Under the pieces are notes generated by a model, which was not told where the DNA came from, ran no database searches, and was given only the letters and a program-made list of their open reading frames with translations. From assembly GCF_902459505.1 (NCBI RefSeq), contig NC_047089.1, positions 27,779,161-27,843,160 of the forward strand: DNA of 64,000 bases, read 5' to 3'. A program made the translations under genes and the position numbers. Of this stretch, positions 20,348-31,500 are shown piece after piece (within the stretch, counting starts at the first letter, position 1; the number at the start of each line of letters is the position of its first letter). Source of the DNA: Geotrypetes seraphini (taxonomy: Eukaryota > Chordata > Amphibia > Gymnophiona > Dermophiidae).

Positions 20348-21262
20348 GTTCATTGCACAGCAGCAGGTGTGACAGAGGAGGGAGGAAGGGCACGACTTCT
20401 ATCCTCGTGGGCTTTTTCTCTCACTGCCTGTTTTCTTTGTGGGCAATATTGAGCTGAACAGCACCGCAAAGGTCATCAGCTTCAGCAGTCTTCGAGAGGC
20501 AGGACTCCTGACAGAATGAAGCAGGCAATTAATGAAATTATCGCCTGAAGCTGACAAATAACCAGAGCCATGCCACCACCTACCCTGAATAAATTGCTAG
20601 ATGTCACAGTGCAAGCCTTTCAACAGCTGCTTGACCTGAAGACTTGCTCAGTCACTGTCTTCAGCCTTGCTTCCCCTTTCCCCTGTAGTGTGGCAGTTAC
20701 TGTGGGCTTTGTAAACCCCCTTAGGGCCCTATGGATTTTTTTTACTTCTTTGAAGAAGCCCTGTGTGAAAGGGCAGAATCTTTGTTGGGTATTCAAAGCT
20801 AAGTAATGTAGTAAATGATGGCAGATAAAGACCTGAATGGTCCATCCAATTTACCCAAACATTCACTCTCTATAATTTAATGATTTAATTTAAATTCTTC
20901 TTTTTCTTAGATATTTGTGGGCCAGAAACCCACAACTTTGCCCAGTATTGTGCATCCACTGGAGTCACGTTGATGCTCACACCAGCTCATCTAAACTATC
21001 TTAGCCTCTCCTCAAGTGTTTCTTCCTCTTAAAACTTAATTTATCAAATAAATAAGTTGTTGATTTAAAATAAAATTATTTTGCAAGGTTTTGGGGACAA
21101 TGATAATATCGTTAACCCACAGTGCGGGTGTTTGAAGTCCTTTTCCTTGCATTTTTTACACCACAGTCTAGTTTAGACTAATATTAGTCTGTTTGTGTAT
21201 ATCCAGTTATTTTGTTTATCTGTTTGCGGACAGAATTTCTGTTTTATTGGTTCTTAATAAAT
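20348..21262 (+). other. 3' region of TMEM217-like copy 1
   Basis: The region is conserved with copies 2 and 3 and has no repeat insertions. AATAAA at 21256-21261 is the likeliest poly(A) signal, followed by a GT-rich stretch; an earlier AATAAA at about 20586 is possible. A small frame at 20570-20806 is open in all copies, but its carboxyl end differs and it looks like UTR. Confidence 0.55.
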
Positions 21263-21471
21263 ATTTATTCATTGGTTTAATCTCTGGTTGATGTGTACAG
21301 TTCCATCCCCAGTTTGACAATTTCTGTTTGTTTTCCATGGGGCTAGTTTCCTTGTTCTCTTTTTTGTAAAAGAAACACTAACAACAACAATAAAGGAGCA
21401 TAGATACAATATTTGAAAAGAGAGAAAGGAATGACTTTTGGGGCTATACATTCAGATATAAAGTACATATA

Positions 21472-21622
21472 GGGCTCCTTTTACGAAGGTGTGGTAGCGT
21501 TTTTAGCGCACACACCGGATTAGTGTGCTCAAGAGGAGGTGGTAGTGGCTAGTTCGTGCAGCATTTTAAGCACGCGTTATTCCGTGAGTTAATGCCCTAA
21601 CACACCTTCGTAAAAGGAGCCC
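21472..21622. mobile_element. Short inverted-repeat DNA element (MITE), copy 1
   Basis: The terminal inverted repeats begin gggctccttttacgaaggtg and close with the reverse complement ending ggagccc, flanked by ATA on both sides. The interior is largely self-complementary. Copy 2 holds a longer version (41293-41466) with about 24 more internal bases. Confidence 0.75.
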
Positions 21623-21751
21623 ATAATGTAGTACAATAAATCAATAGGCCAAGTTCTCAGTTAGGACATAAACTTCTTAAATGAAGATCAGTTTGGGTAA
21701 TATTTAATTGAATTTTTAGCCCTTTTGGTTTGGTAGGAATCATATCTAAAG
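21623..21751. other. Spacer between two hairpin elements
   Basis: AT-rich unique sequence, shared with copy 2 (41467-41592), with nothing recognised. Confidence 0.5.
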
Positions 21752-22209
21752 TACACTTCTCCCTCCGGATTCGCAGGGGATCGAGGCAGAGCCAGACCGT
21801 GAATGGTGAAATACCGCAAATATCTTCTGGTCCGGCTCTGACCCACCCACGCCTCCCTCCTGCCTTCCCCCCGGCATCACCTGGTGGTCTAGCGGGCTTT
21901 CGGGGCAGGAGTGATGTTCCTACGCTCCTGTCCCATGCAGATCGCCAATAGGAAATAGCTGCCGTGAGTTCCCGTAGTCTCTCGAGACTACGATAGGAAC
22001 TCCCCACAACCTCCTATTGGCGATCTACACGCGGCAGGAGTGTAGGAAGATTGCTCCTGTCCCAAAAGCCCACTAGACCATCAGGTAAGGCCAGGACGCC
22101 GGGTGGAAGGCTAAACTGTGGGGTTTTTTCTTTTATTCCCCCTCCCCAAAAAGTCACGAATATGTGAAATTGCGATTGCCGAAACCGCAAATGGGGATGG
22201 GTAAGTGTA
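21752..22209. mobile_element. Long fold-back DNA element, copy 1
   Basis: The centre at about 21975 (gtagtctctcgagactac) is a near-perfect palindrome. The arms extend outward through aggagtg.tgttcctacg, gatcgccaatagg and cacctggtggtctag and their complements up to about 21870 and 22085. The outer ends are weaker inverted repeats starting tacactt, flanked by TA. No open frame of note is present, so it is a nonautonomous fold-back element. Copy 2 has its homologue at 41593-42053. Confidence 0.75.
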
Positions 22210-22375
22210 AATGATTTATCATGTATGCCAAGCCCTTTCCCTTCCCTTGTTTAAAAGCAGACTGAAAACCCACCTTTTTGATATAGCCTTCAATCCTTAA
22301 TCCTACTCCTCTCCCACCAACTGAGCCAGCAGATTAACTTCCCCTTAACTGTATCCATGACATTATCTGTTTAGA
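22210..22375 (+). mobile_element. L2-type LINE terminal fragment, copy 1
   Basis: A short segment translates as FKSRLKTHLFDIAFNP, the classical carboxyl end of L2-type ORF2, followed by a stop and UTR-like sequence. It is also in copy 2 at 42054-42215. Confidence 0.6.
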
Positions 22376-22793
22376 TCAGTGTCTCTCAAACTTGCTCGAG
22401 CCCTGGCACACTAAAGGTAGTGGCCATGGCTCAAGGCACCCAGAAGGGTGCAGACGCTGCCGTGATGACATCACATATATGCATGACATCATCACATTGA
22501 TATCCACGCATGCACAGAGGCCCTCCAGACACCCTGAAATGCCAGTAGGGCATGCCATCAGTGAAGTCTTAACAAATATCAACTGAGTACCCCCAACCAC
22601 AGACCTCCCAAACTCTACCCTATACACACCCAAGCTCTTCCCCAGATCCTGCCCCCATAATTGAAATGCAATTATTTTCCATTCATTTTTCATATACACA
22701 CAATATACACAGCAGATATAAATTCTCAAAACTGACAAATTTCAATCACTATATTGAAAATAAAATCATTTTCCCTACCTGAAAATAAAATCA
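22376..22793. repeat. hAT-like fragment and AT-rich DNA, copy 1
   Basis: The sequence gatcagtgtctctcaaactt resembles the start of hAT-type short elements. Sequence with gatgacatcacat palindromic words follows. Before the DIRS fragment, the 15-base word gaaaataaaatcatt occurs twice (about 22757 and 22780). It matches 42216-42635. Confidence 0.4.
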
Positions 22794-23437
22794 TTTATCC
22801 CAGGACAAGCAGGCAGCTATTCTCACATATGGGTGATGTCATCGTCGAAGCCCGGATGCGGACGCCTCACAAGCAGACTTGCTTGAAGAAACTGGAAGTT
22901 TCAAGTCGGCTGCACCGCGCATGCGCGAGTGCCTTCCCACCCAGAGGGCGCGTCTCCTCAGTTTTCTGCGGAGCCGAGAAGTCCTTCTTTGACTCTCTGC
23001 GTGAACTTTGTTACTTCGTGCCCTCTCTGAACCGCGGTTTATACTTTTTTCCCTCACGAATTGTTGTTCTTATTTTATTTCTTTCATTTTTAGTTTTTTT
23101 TTAATTATTATTTTTTTTCCTCTTCCGAGGGCTTTGATCTTGCGGCGGCTGTTTTTCCTTCTATGTCCCGGCCTGTCACGGGCTTTAAGAAGTGTAGCAA
23201 GTGCCAGCGTGCAATTTTTCTTACGGACCCATACCGTCGCTACCTCAAGTGCCTTGGGCCGAAACATCACCCGAAGTCGTGCCTGCGCTGTGTTACACTT
23301 CAACCTCGAGCCTTCAAACGTCGTTGTATTTCAGTAGATAAGCTCTTCGGGATGGATTCTTCCTCGGGACCTCGGCCTTGACTTCGACCGAGGCTCCTCC
23401 TGCTTTGACTGCTTCCACCTTGAGCCTCATCAGACCT
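22794..23437 (+). mobile_element. DIRS-like element 5' fragment, family B, copy 1 (fossil)
   Basis: This is the left end of a DIRS-order element: terminal sequence tttatcccaggacaagcagg, terminal repeat, leader, and the first part of gag with a Cys-rich pattern (FKKCSKC, CLGPKHH, SCLRC). It is cut at the duplication junction at 23437; copy 2 retains more (42636-44206). It is broken and older than the copy 1/copy 2 duplication. Confidence 0.8.
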
Positions 23438-24804
23438 TGAACTGTGGTTAGGGATGCACAACATTTCATAAAGTTATTTACTATTCTAAGGTTCTTTTTC
23501 TAGCAGTTTGAATTGCCTTTTCTTTAGATAGCAAAGTGAGTGATAATCAAGTTTTCTGAAACAAAACTGTAGGAGCTCCAACAGTGCTTAAACGTCTTTA
23601 TAACAGACAGATCAAAGTTGTGCTGCTATCTTCTTAAGACATCCTATTGCCCTGCGACGCAAACTTATCGCTGTCACTTATCGCGTGCCCTCCCTCCTAA
23701 ATTATTTATGAAGCAGTAGAATCAGATTGCAAGAACCATATAGCGGTAGTTCCATTGCTGAACTCACAAAAAGCAACGATTATATGTTGCAGAAGTAAGG
23801 GAAAATAACTCTGACGGCAAGAAACACAATGTATACAAGGAAGAAGGAATCTCAATGCAAGTCAATGAGGATCCTGCAAATCCTGGTTTTACACAGATCT
23901 GGCGACGAGAGAGTCGAGCGCGGACTTTGTTTTTGAACGTCCAACGGTTAGGAATGTGTGGGAGGTGCCAGGGACGACCCTAGAGGAGCTGCGAAGCGCG
24001 GAAGTGAGCTGAAGTGACTGCTGAGGGCTCCATCTCACCTCGACTTTCCCCCCCAAAGAGCGAAAGTATCTGTCAGGGCAGGAGCATTATTTAGTTCTCA
24101 TAGATTTTGCAGGTAGGCTGTAGAAGGGGATAATAAAATCACATAATTTTAAGAAATGGCACCCAGAAATGGGACAATCCAGATCTAACTCCCTCGCTGG
24201 CATATGTGTGTGGGTTTCGTTTTTTTTATTATTATTTCCACCATGGGGCAGATGGGAACAGGGACGAACGGTCAGATGAATCCTCGCTTCCCTTTACCGG
24301 CTCTACTCTTGCAAACCCGCCTGTTCCCCTTTGCTTGCAGCAGTGGGCAACGTGGACTGGAACCCGAATCTTGCACATTGCACGCTGGAGCATGAAGTCG
24401 GCTTGCACTTTTGGGAACAGGAGTACAACCTGCAGATGTACACTAAATCTCACCCTTTACTCCTCCCCCCCCCCCCCCCCCCTTAGAGCTTATTTCAGAT
24501 CACTGGTCTTTAGTTGAGCTCACATCCAATAAGATCAGTGAGAAAGTGGTGAGCAGGATGTGAGGCACTCATAATGCAATTTGTTTGAACTGGAACTTCT
24601 CTCTTTTGCACTAGGGTTATTGCAGTGATTGACCTGGCCCACAAGTCACATAACGTGGCTCCTTTTGGAACACTACAACAACCAAGACCTCTCTCTCCTC
24701 TGTTTTTTAGACCCATTATTTCTTCCCCATCCCCCCAAAGTCTAGCATATACAAGACTCTTTGAATGTCCAAAATCAGTACAGCAGCATGTCATAATTCT
24801 CAAT
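23438..24804 (+). other. 5' region of duplication copy 2
   Basis: This is the homologue of 464-1789. It begins abruptly after the DIRS fragment. It includes the candidate promoter with gcgcggaagtgagc (about 23995) and the better-preserved candidate exon with acceptor tcccctttgcttgcag ending at 24340, exon about 24341-24437. A run of about 20 C at 24465-24482 follows. The protein identity is unknown; a noncoding exon is possible. Confidence 0.4.
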
Positions 24805-26385
24805 AATGGTGCTACTCTTCAACCTTGAGCCCTCAAACTCTGTCAAGTGCAAGTGGAGAAGATTTTCGGTAAGGAGACCTCTGCTACACCCTCGATCTCC
24901 GACTCGGTCAGATCTGCTACGGGGTGTCCTCCTGCCTCCACGACTTCGGCCTCGACTCATCAGACCTTCTTCATTCGGAACCTCCTCGACCTCGAGTAAA
25001 TCTGCCAAGTCTCCTAAGCTTCCCTCAGGTCAGATACCTCAGCAGACAGTTCCAAGTCCTCAAGCTACCCAAGCTAGTCCTCAAGCTACCCAAACATCAT
25101 TCCTCCAAGTAGAAGGATTCTTCATTTTCATCCTCGGAGCCTTTAGCCTCAGCAAGTGGTCCAGTTTCAGACTCAGATCCACAATTGCAGGCTACCATCC
25201 AGACCTTTTTAGAGCGGGAATTTGTTCAGTTACTGACGAAATATAGTCTTGCTCGACTCTGCTTCCTGTAGTCCAGCCTAGGCTCTCAGCAATCTCACAA
25301 GAGGTCGAGTCCTTGCCTGTGCCTCGAGGTGAATCTACACACTCTATGCAAGGAGTCCAGTCTTTGTGAGTGTCTGGTCTGGAATCTTCACACTCTATGC
25401 AAGGAGTTGAGTCTTTAGGAGTGCTTCAAGATACCTCGATCCAGACTACAGAGTCTATGAGACTTCAGTCTACAGCTTCTAGCCCTATATCCTCACATAA
25501 GGCATTGCCCAATTCGAGGCATAGGGCGAAGTCTCCTCAACCTCGCACGAGACCTGATTCCAGAGAGCACCCTCATCGCCAGTCGAGGCCCTCATCGAGG
25601 CACCGGTCTTCCTCCAGAGAGAAGCTTTCCTCGTCCAGGCCTTCAAGCTCTTCGAGGCCTCCAACTCCTCGATCCAGGATATCAATAGCAGAACCTGAGG
25701 GCTCAGCTTCTCCCAGTGCCTCATCCCAGTCTGCTTATTCGCTGGGATATCAATACTCCAGGGAGGCTTCGCCTTCGTTTTCCACTCGAGGCACCTCGAG
25801 GTCATCGAGTCCCTCTCGAGGCCATCCTCTTGTGGATAAATTTCCTCCTTCCTCCGTCAAATGGCTGAGGACCTGGATCTCAAATTGGACTCTGTTTCTA
25901 AGTACTCTAAGGAGTATTTAGAGGAAATGAGTATGGTTCGGCCTCCTGCGGAGTCTCTCAAACTCCCTCTTAACAGGCTTCTTACTCAAACTTTCAAATG
26001 AAACCTGGAAACTCCTTATGCCATCCCTGCTGTTCTAGGCAAGTTGGAAACGAGTTACAGAACTGTACATTGCAAGGACTTTGAGAACTCACAACTATCT
26101 CATCAGTCCCTTCTTGTGGAATCTTCCTTAAAGAGGAGTCATCCTTCCACGGTCTATGCTACCGTAGCTTCTAGAAGAGAGGGCAGGACCATGGACAAGT
26201 TTGGCCGTCGTCTTTATCAAAATTTGATGATGGCCTCCAGGGTTTTAAATTATAATTTTATCTTTACTACTTATTTTAAGTATTTTTTTGATACTCTCCC
26301 TGGTTTTTCAAAAGACCTTGGTCAACACAGGCTTTCAGAGTTCCAGCAAGTCATTGCTACATTGGCAAACGCCAACATTAAAAGG
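24805..26385 (+). mobile_element. DIRS-like gag fragment, family A, copy 2 (fossil)
   Basis: This is the homologue of 1790-3345, with the same gag-only content (Ser-rich linker and the REGRTMDKFG block), without terminal repeats or enzymes. It is broken, with several breaks, and predates the triplication. Confidence 0.7.
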
Positions 26386-26690
26386 TACCACAGGGGGAGG
26401 CTGGGACAGAATTTAACGGTGCTGGGGGGGGTATGTAAAAATGATGATTGATTGGGGAGGTCGGAATTTAAAAGTTCTGGGGGGCTGGGATTGAATTTAA
26501 ATGTGTTGGGGGTATATAAAAGTGATGATTGATTGGGGGACTGGGATGGAATTTAAAGGTACTGGGGGGTATGTGGGGGATGATTTAAGGTACTGGGGGC
26601 ATGTGGTTGTATGGGGGTTGATCTAAGGTACTGGGGGCACGTGGGGGATGGGGGATGATTTAAAATACATGGGGGGAGGGGTAAAAAAAA
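26386..26690 (+). repeat. G-rich degenerate minisatellite, copy 2
   Basis: This is the homologue of 3345-3615, with an extra internal unit (gattgggggactgggatgg) and shorter G runs. The length difference shows change after the copies separated. Confidence 0.65.
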
Positions 26691-27429
26691 ATTGCACTCA
26701 TGTCTGAAGCGGCATCTTCTTCCCAGCTCCTCTTGCACCTATTTTACCTTCAGGAGCCAGCCATGCCACAATGAAGACAGAAAGAACCCAAAACCAAAGC
26801 CTGAGACTAATGTGATTGGAAGAATAAAATTACCAGACAACAAAAGGTAGAAAAAAATAAATTTATTTTATATTTTGTGATTAGAATATTTCAGATTTGA
26901 AATATATATCCTGCTAGAGCTGGTATTAGACATAACTGGGGACCGCAAAATCCAGGCTGTGCTTCTTTAACTTCCAGCTGGCTTAGGACTCTCTCTCTCT
27001 GACCAGGGGTCAATTGTCCTAGTTGCACTCCCATAACACTATTCCTGCAATGTGTGACTGAAGTATTCTGTTAGCTTGATTTTTTTATGTAACATTCTGT
27101 AGTAATTTGGTTTGTTCAGTTTTCACAATAATGGAGGGGATATTTGTGAAAGAGAGGGGAGACAGGAGTTTTGTTGATCCTTGCTCTGTATTATTTATGT
27201 TTATAAAATGACAATTGTACAGAATGTTGTCTCTTTATACTTTAATAAAATAAGTTCAGTATAAAATCATAACTAATCAAGGCTTGTGTGGATGGGATCT
27301 GACAGTTTGCATGGCGGGGACGGGGACTGAGCTCACGAGGACAGGTCAAGGATGGTGATAAATATTTTCCCAGTGTCATTCTCTAGTCTCAACTTATATT
27401 CAGATCCACTTATATTTGAGTATATACGA
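26691..27429. other. Shared DNA with the empty CR1 site
   Basis: This matches 3616-4027 joined directly to 6960-7271. The junction gtaatttggtttgttcag at about 27110 is the pre-insertion site of the copy 1 CR1. The hAT-like word ggcggggacggggac is at about 27316. Confidence 0.6.
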
Positions 27430-28150
27430 AAAGGGACAGGAAAGGGACTTGGGAATTCTGATCGACAAGTCAATGAAGCCGTCCACACAATGTACGGCGG
27501 CAAAAAGGGCAAACAGAATGCTAGGAATGATAAAGAAGGGGATCACAAACAGATCAGAGAAGGTTATCATGCCTCTGTACCGGGCCATGGTGCGCCCTCA
27601 TCTGGAGTACTGCGTACAGCACTGGTCACCGTACATGAAGAAGGATACAGTACTACTCGAAAGGGTCCAGAAAAGAACGACTAAGATGGTTAAGGGGTTG
27701 GAGGAGCTTGCCTACAGAGAAAGATTAGAGAAACTGGGCCTCTTCTCCCTCGAACAGAGATTGAGAGGGGACATGATCGAAACATTCAAGGTACTGAAGG
27801 GAATAGACTTAGTAGATAAGGACAGGTTGTTCACCCTCTCCAAGGTGGGGAGAACAAGGGGGCACTCTCTAAAGTTAAAAGAGGATAGATTCTGTATAAA
27901 CGTAAGGAAGTTCATCTTCACCCAGAGAGTGGTAGAAAACTGAAACACTCTTCCGGAGTCTGTCATAGGGGAAAACACCCTCCAGGGATTCAAGATAAAG
28001 TTAGACAAGTTCTTGCTGAATAAGGACGTGCGCTGGTAGGGCTAGTCTCAGTTAGGGCGCTAGTCTTTGACCAGAGGGCCTCCGGATGAGCGGACTGCTG
28101 GGCATGATGGACCACTGGTCTGACCCATCATAATACCATGTTCTTCTGTT
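27430..28150 (+). mobile_element. CR1 3' fragment (B), copy 2
   Basis: This is the homologue of 7272-8003: ERDLGILIDKSMKPSTQC, MVRPHLEYCVQHWSP, RLRGDMIETFK and FIFTQRVVEN, with the same stop after VVEN as copies 1 and 3, so that stop is ancestral. An arginine codon is missing in EQRLRG. Confidence 0.85.
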
Positions 28151-28565
28151 GCTAATATTAAACACATGGTTGAGGAAGTTTTTGATTTGAGGGATGGATG
28201 TCTGAATTTAGACTTAAGCTTAATTATGAAAAAAAACCTTTTTTGTTTCATCTCTTCAGAATAATTTCAAGACTTCTATTAACGTTAAAGATGGTGCAAT
28301 ATCCGATTCATCCAACCATTAAGATTTGGGGGGTTACCACTGATCAGAACCTGATTATGTGTAATCAGTTATCTTTAATAGTTCATAAAAGGTTTTCATA
28401 TTCTCTGGAAATTGTGTACTCTTAGGGCATACTTCAAATTTCAGCCTTTAAATTGTTGGAACGATCTTTGGTAATGAGCCATTTTGGACTATTACAATAT
28501 AGTCTACTTGGCTGGAACTAAGAAAAATCTCTCAAGATTGAAAGTTATTCAAAACACTGCAGTAA
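28151..28565 (+). mobile_element. L2 relic (C), first piece, copy 2
   Basis: This is the homologue of 8004-8432, ending inside gcagtaa where the reverse-strand DIRS inserted. It continues at 34188. Confidence 0.8.
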
Positions 28566-31500
28566 AGCACAGTTACTTACCATAACAGGTGTTATCCAGG
28601 GACAGTAGGCATATATTCTCACATGTGGGTGACGTCATCTACGGAGCCCCGACGCGGACAGCTTTTCAAGCAAACTTGATTGAAGATTCAAGTTTGCTGT
28701 GCTGTACCACGCATGTGTGCCTCCTGCTCCACTAGAGGGCGCATCTCCTCCTCTTGGTCTCCAGTTCACATAACCAGCAAAGAAGCCAAACTCGGGGAGG
28801 AGGGCGGGTTGTGAGAATATATGCCTGCTGTCCCTGGATAACACCTGTTACGGTAAGTAACTGTGCTTTATCCCAGGACAAGCAAGCATGATATTCTCAC
28901 ATGTGGGTGACCTCCAAGCTAATGAAAGAGGGACGGAGGGAAGTTGGCAATTTAAGAAAACAGATTACGCAAAACCGATTGGCCAAAACGGCCATCGCTC
29001 CTGGACAGTGTATCCAGACAGTAGTGTGAGGTGAAAGTATGAACCGAAGACCACGTGGCAGCCTTGAAAATTTCCTCAATAGACGTGGACCTGAGGAAAG
29101 CAACAGAAGCTGCCATCGCTCGGACCCTATGTTCCGTTACTCGACCATGCAGTGCAAGACCAGCCTGAGCGTAGCAAAAAGAAATACAAGCAGCTAACCA
29201 GTTGGACAAGGTGCGCTTGGAAACTGGGCGTCCCAACCGATTAGGGTCAAAGGACAAAAACAATTGAGGAACCGTCCGATGAGACTGAGTGCATTGAAGA
29301 TAAAAAGCCAACGCTCTCTTACAGTCAAGAATGTGAAGCACCACCTCCCCAGGATGAGAGTGGGGCTTGGGAAAAAACACTGGCAAAACAATGGACTGAT
29401 TGAGATGAAAATCAGACACCACCTTAGGCAAGAACTTAGGATGAGTGCGGAGAACCACCTTGTCATGATGGAATACAGTGAAAGGCGGGTCCGCCATCAG
29501 AGACTGCAGCTCACTAACTCTCCGAGCAGAAGTGAGGGCAAGCAGGAAGATCACCTTCCAAGTGAGAAACTTGAGATGACACCTATCCAGAGGCTCAAAC
29601 GGAGGTTTCATAAGTTGAGCCAGAACCACATTAAGATCCCAAACCGCAGGAGGAGGTTTGAGAGGAGGATGAACATTCAAGAGACCCCTCATGAAATGAG
29701 AATCCAAGGGGTGAAGTGAAAGGGACTTCCCGTCAAAGTGCTGATGGAATGCTGCAATCGCACTAAGATGTACTCGAATAGAAGTCGTCTTCAGACTGGA
29801 CTGAGAAAAATGAAGTAAATACTCCAGAACCGCAGACACAGGAACTGACACAGGTTCTAGATGATGAGAGGAACACCAGGACGAGAATCGTGTCCAATTC
29901 TGAGTGTAGCAAAGGCGAGTCAAGACTTTACGAGAAGCCTCCAACACCTCCCTGACCGACTGAGACACAGGGAAAGGAGTCAGGGGGAAAGAAACCAAGC
30001 AGCCAGATGAAGAGACTGAAGATTGGGATGCAAAAGAGAACCTCGACTCTGAGATGGCAGAGAAGGAAACACCGGCAGAAGCAGTGGCTCCCTGACACTG
30101 AGTTGAAGAAGCAGGGAGAACCATGGCTGGCGAGGCCATCGAGGAGCAATCAGGATCAGAGTGGCCCGCACCGACTTGAGATGTACCAACGTCCGCAAGA
30201 TCAGAGGAAACGGTGGAAACGCGTAGAGGAACTTCCCCTCCCAATCGAGGAGGAAGGCGTCGGCCTCGAGACGGTCCGGAGAGTACATCCGGGAACAGAA
30301 GAGAGGCAGTTTGTGATTGAGGGGAGAGGCAAACAGATCTATCTGAGGAGTCCCCCACCGGTCGAACACCTGTCGCAAGACCTGAGAATGCAGTGACCAC
30401 TCGTGCGGCTGAAGAAGTCGGCTGAGCTTGTCCGCCAGGCAGTTCCGCTCCCCCTGAATGTAAACAGCTCGAAGGAAGATGTTCTGGAAAATCGCCCACT
30501 CCCAGAGCCAAAGAGCTTCCTGACAGAGGGACCAGGACCCCGTTCCCCCTTGCTTGTTTACATAATACATTGCCACCTTATTGTCCGTATGAACCAGAAC
30601 CACCCGGTCGTGAAGCAGGTGCCGGAAGGCCACGGCCGCTAGATAAATGGCCCGAAGTTCCAAGACGTTGATGTGACAGCATCGATCCTCTGCTGACCAC
30701 ATCCCCTGAGTGTGCAGGCCGTCCAGATGAGCCCCCCAAGCATACTCCGAGGAGTCCGTGGTGAGGACCTTCTGGTGTGAAGGGGCGAGAAATAACAAAC
30801 CCTTGGAAAGATTGGAAGAGTTGTCCCACCAACGGAGCGACTGTTTCAAAGAAGGAGTCACCGTCACGGGACGGGCGATCGAGTCCCGGTCCTGACGCCA
30901 CTGGGAATCCGCAGATGTAGACGGGCGAATGGTGTGACATGGACGGTAGAGGCCATATGGCCCAGCAGAGTCATCATTTCGCGCCAAGACTGAAGCGTGT
31001 AGCGAAATCCGGCGACTCAGATTTACCAACGCCGCCAGACGCGGAGGAGGAAGAAAGGAACGGAGGCGAACCATGTCCAGCACGGCCCCAATGAACTGCA
31101 AGGACTGAGAGGGCACAGCTGGGATTTTGGAAAGTTTACCTCGAACCCCAGACTCTGTCGGGTTGCTGAGATAACCCCCTCCCTGGATGGAGCCTTGATC
31201 AACCAGTCGTCCAGGTAGGGAAACACCTGAAGACCCTGGGACCGTAAGGCCGCTGCAACCACTACGAGGCACTTCGTGAAGACTCGAGGGGACGAGGCGT
31301 CTCAAGTCCAGGATCGGGCGCAGGTCCCCCATCTTCTTCGGTACCAAGAAGTAACGGGAGTAAAACTCCCACCCTCGTTGACTGAGAGGGACCACCTCCA
31401 CCGCCCGAAGGTGAAGAAGGTCTCGAGCCTCCGAGAGAAGGAGGGGCAACTGCGCCCGATTGGGAGGACACGCACTTGGAAGGCTGTCGGAAGGAATCTC

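Noticed and set aside
20570-20806. Second small host gene after TMEM217
   Set aside because: The 78-codon frame is conserved only as much as the surrounding UTR, and its end differs in copy 3. There is no splice or start context to support it.
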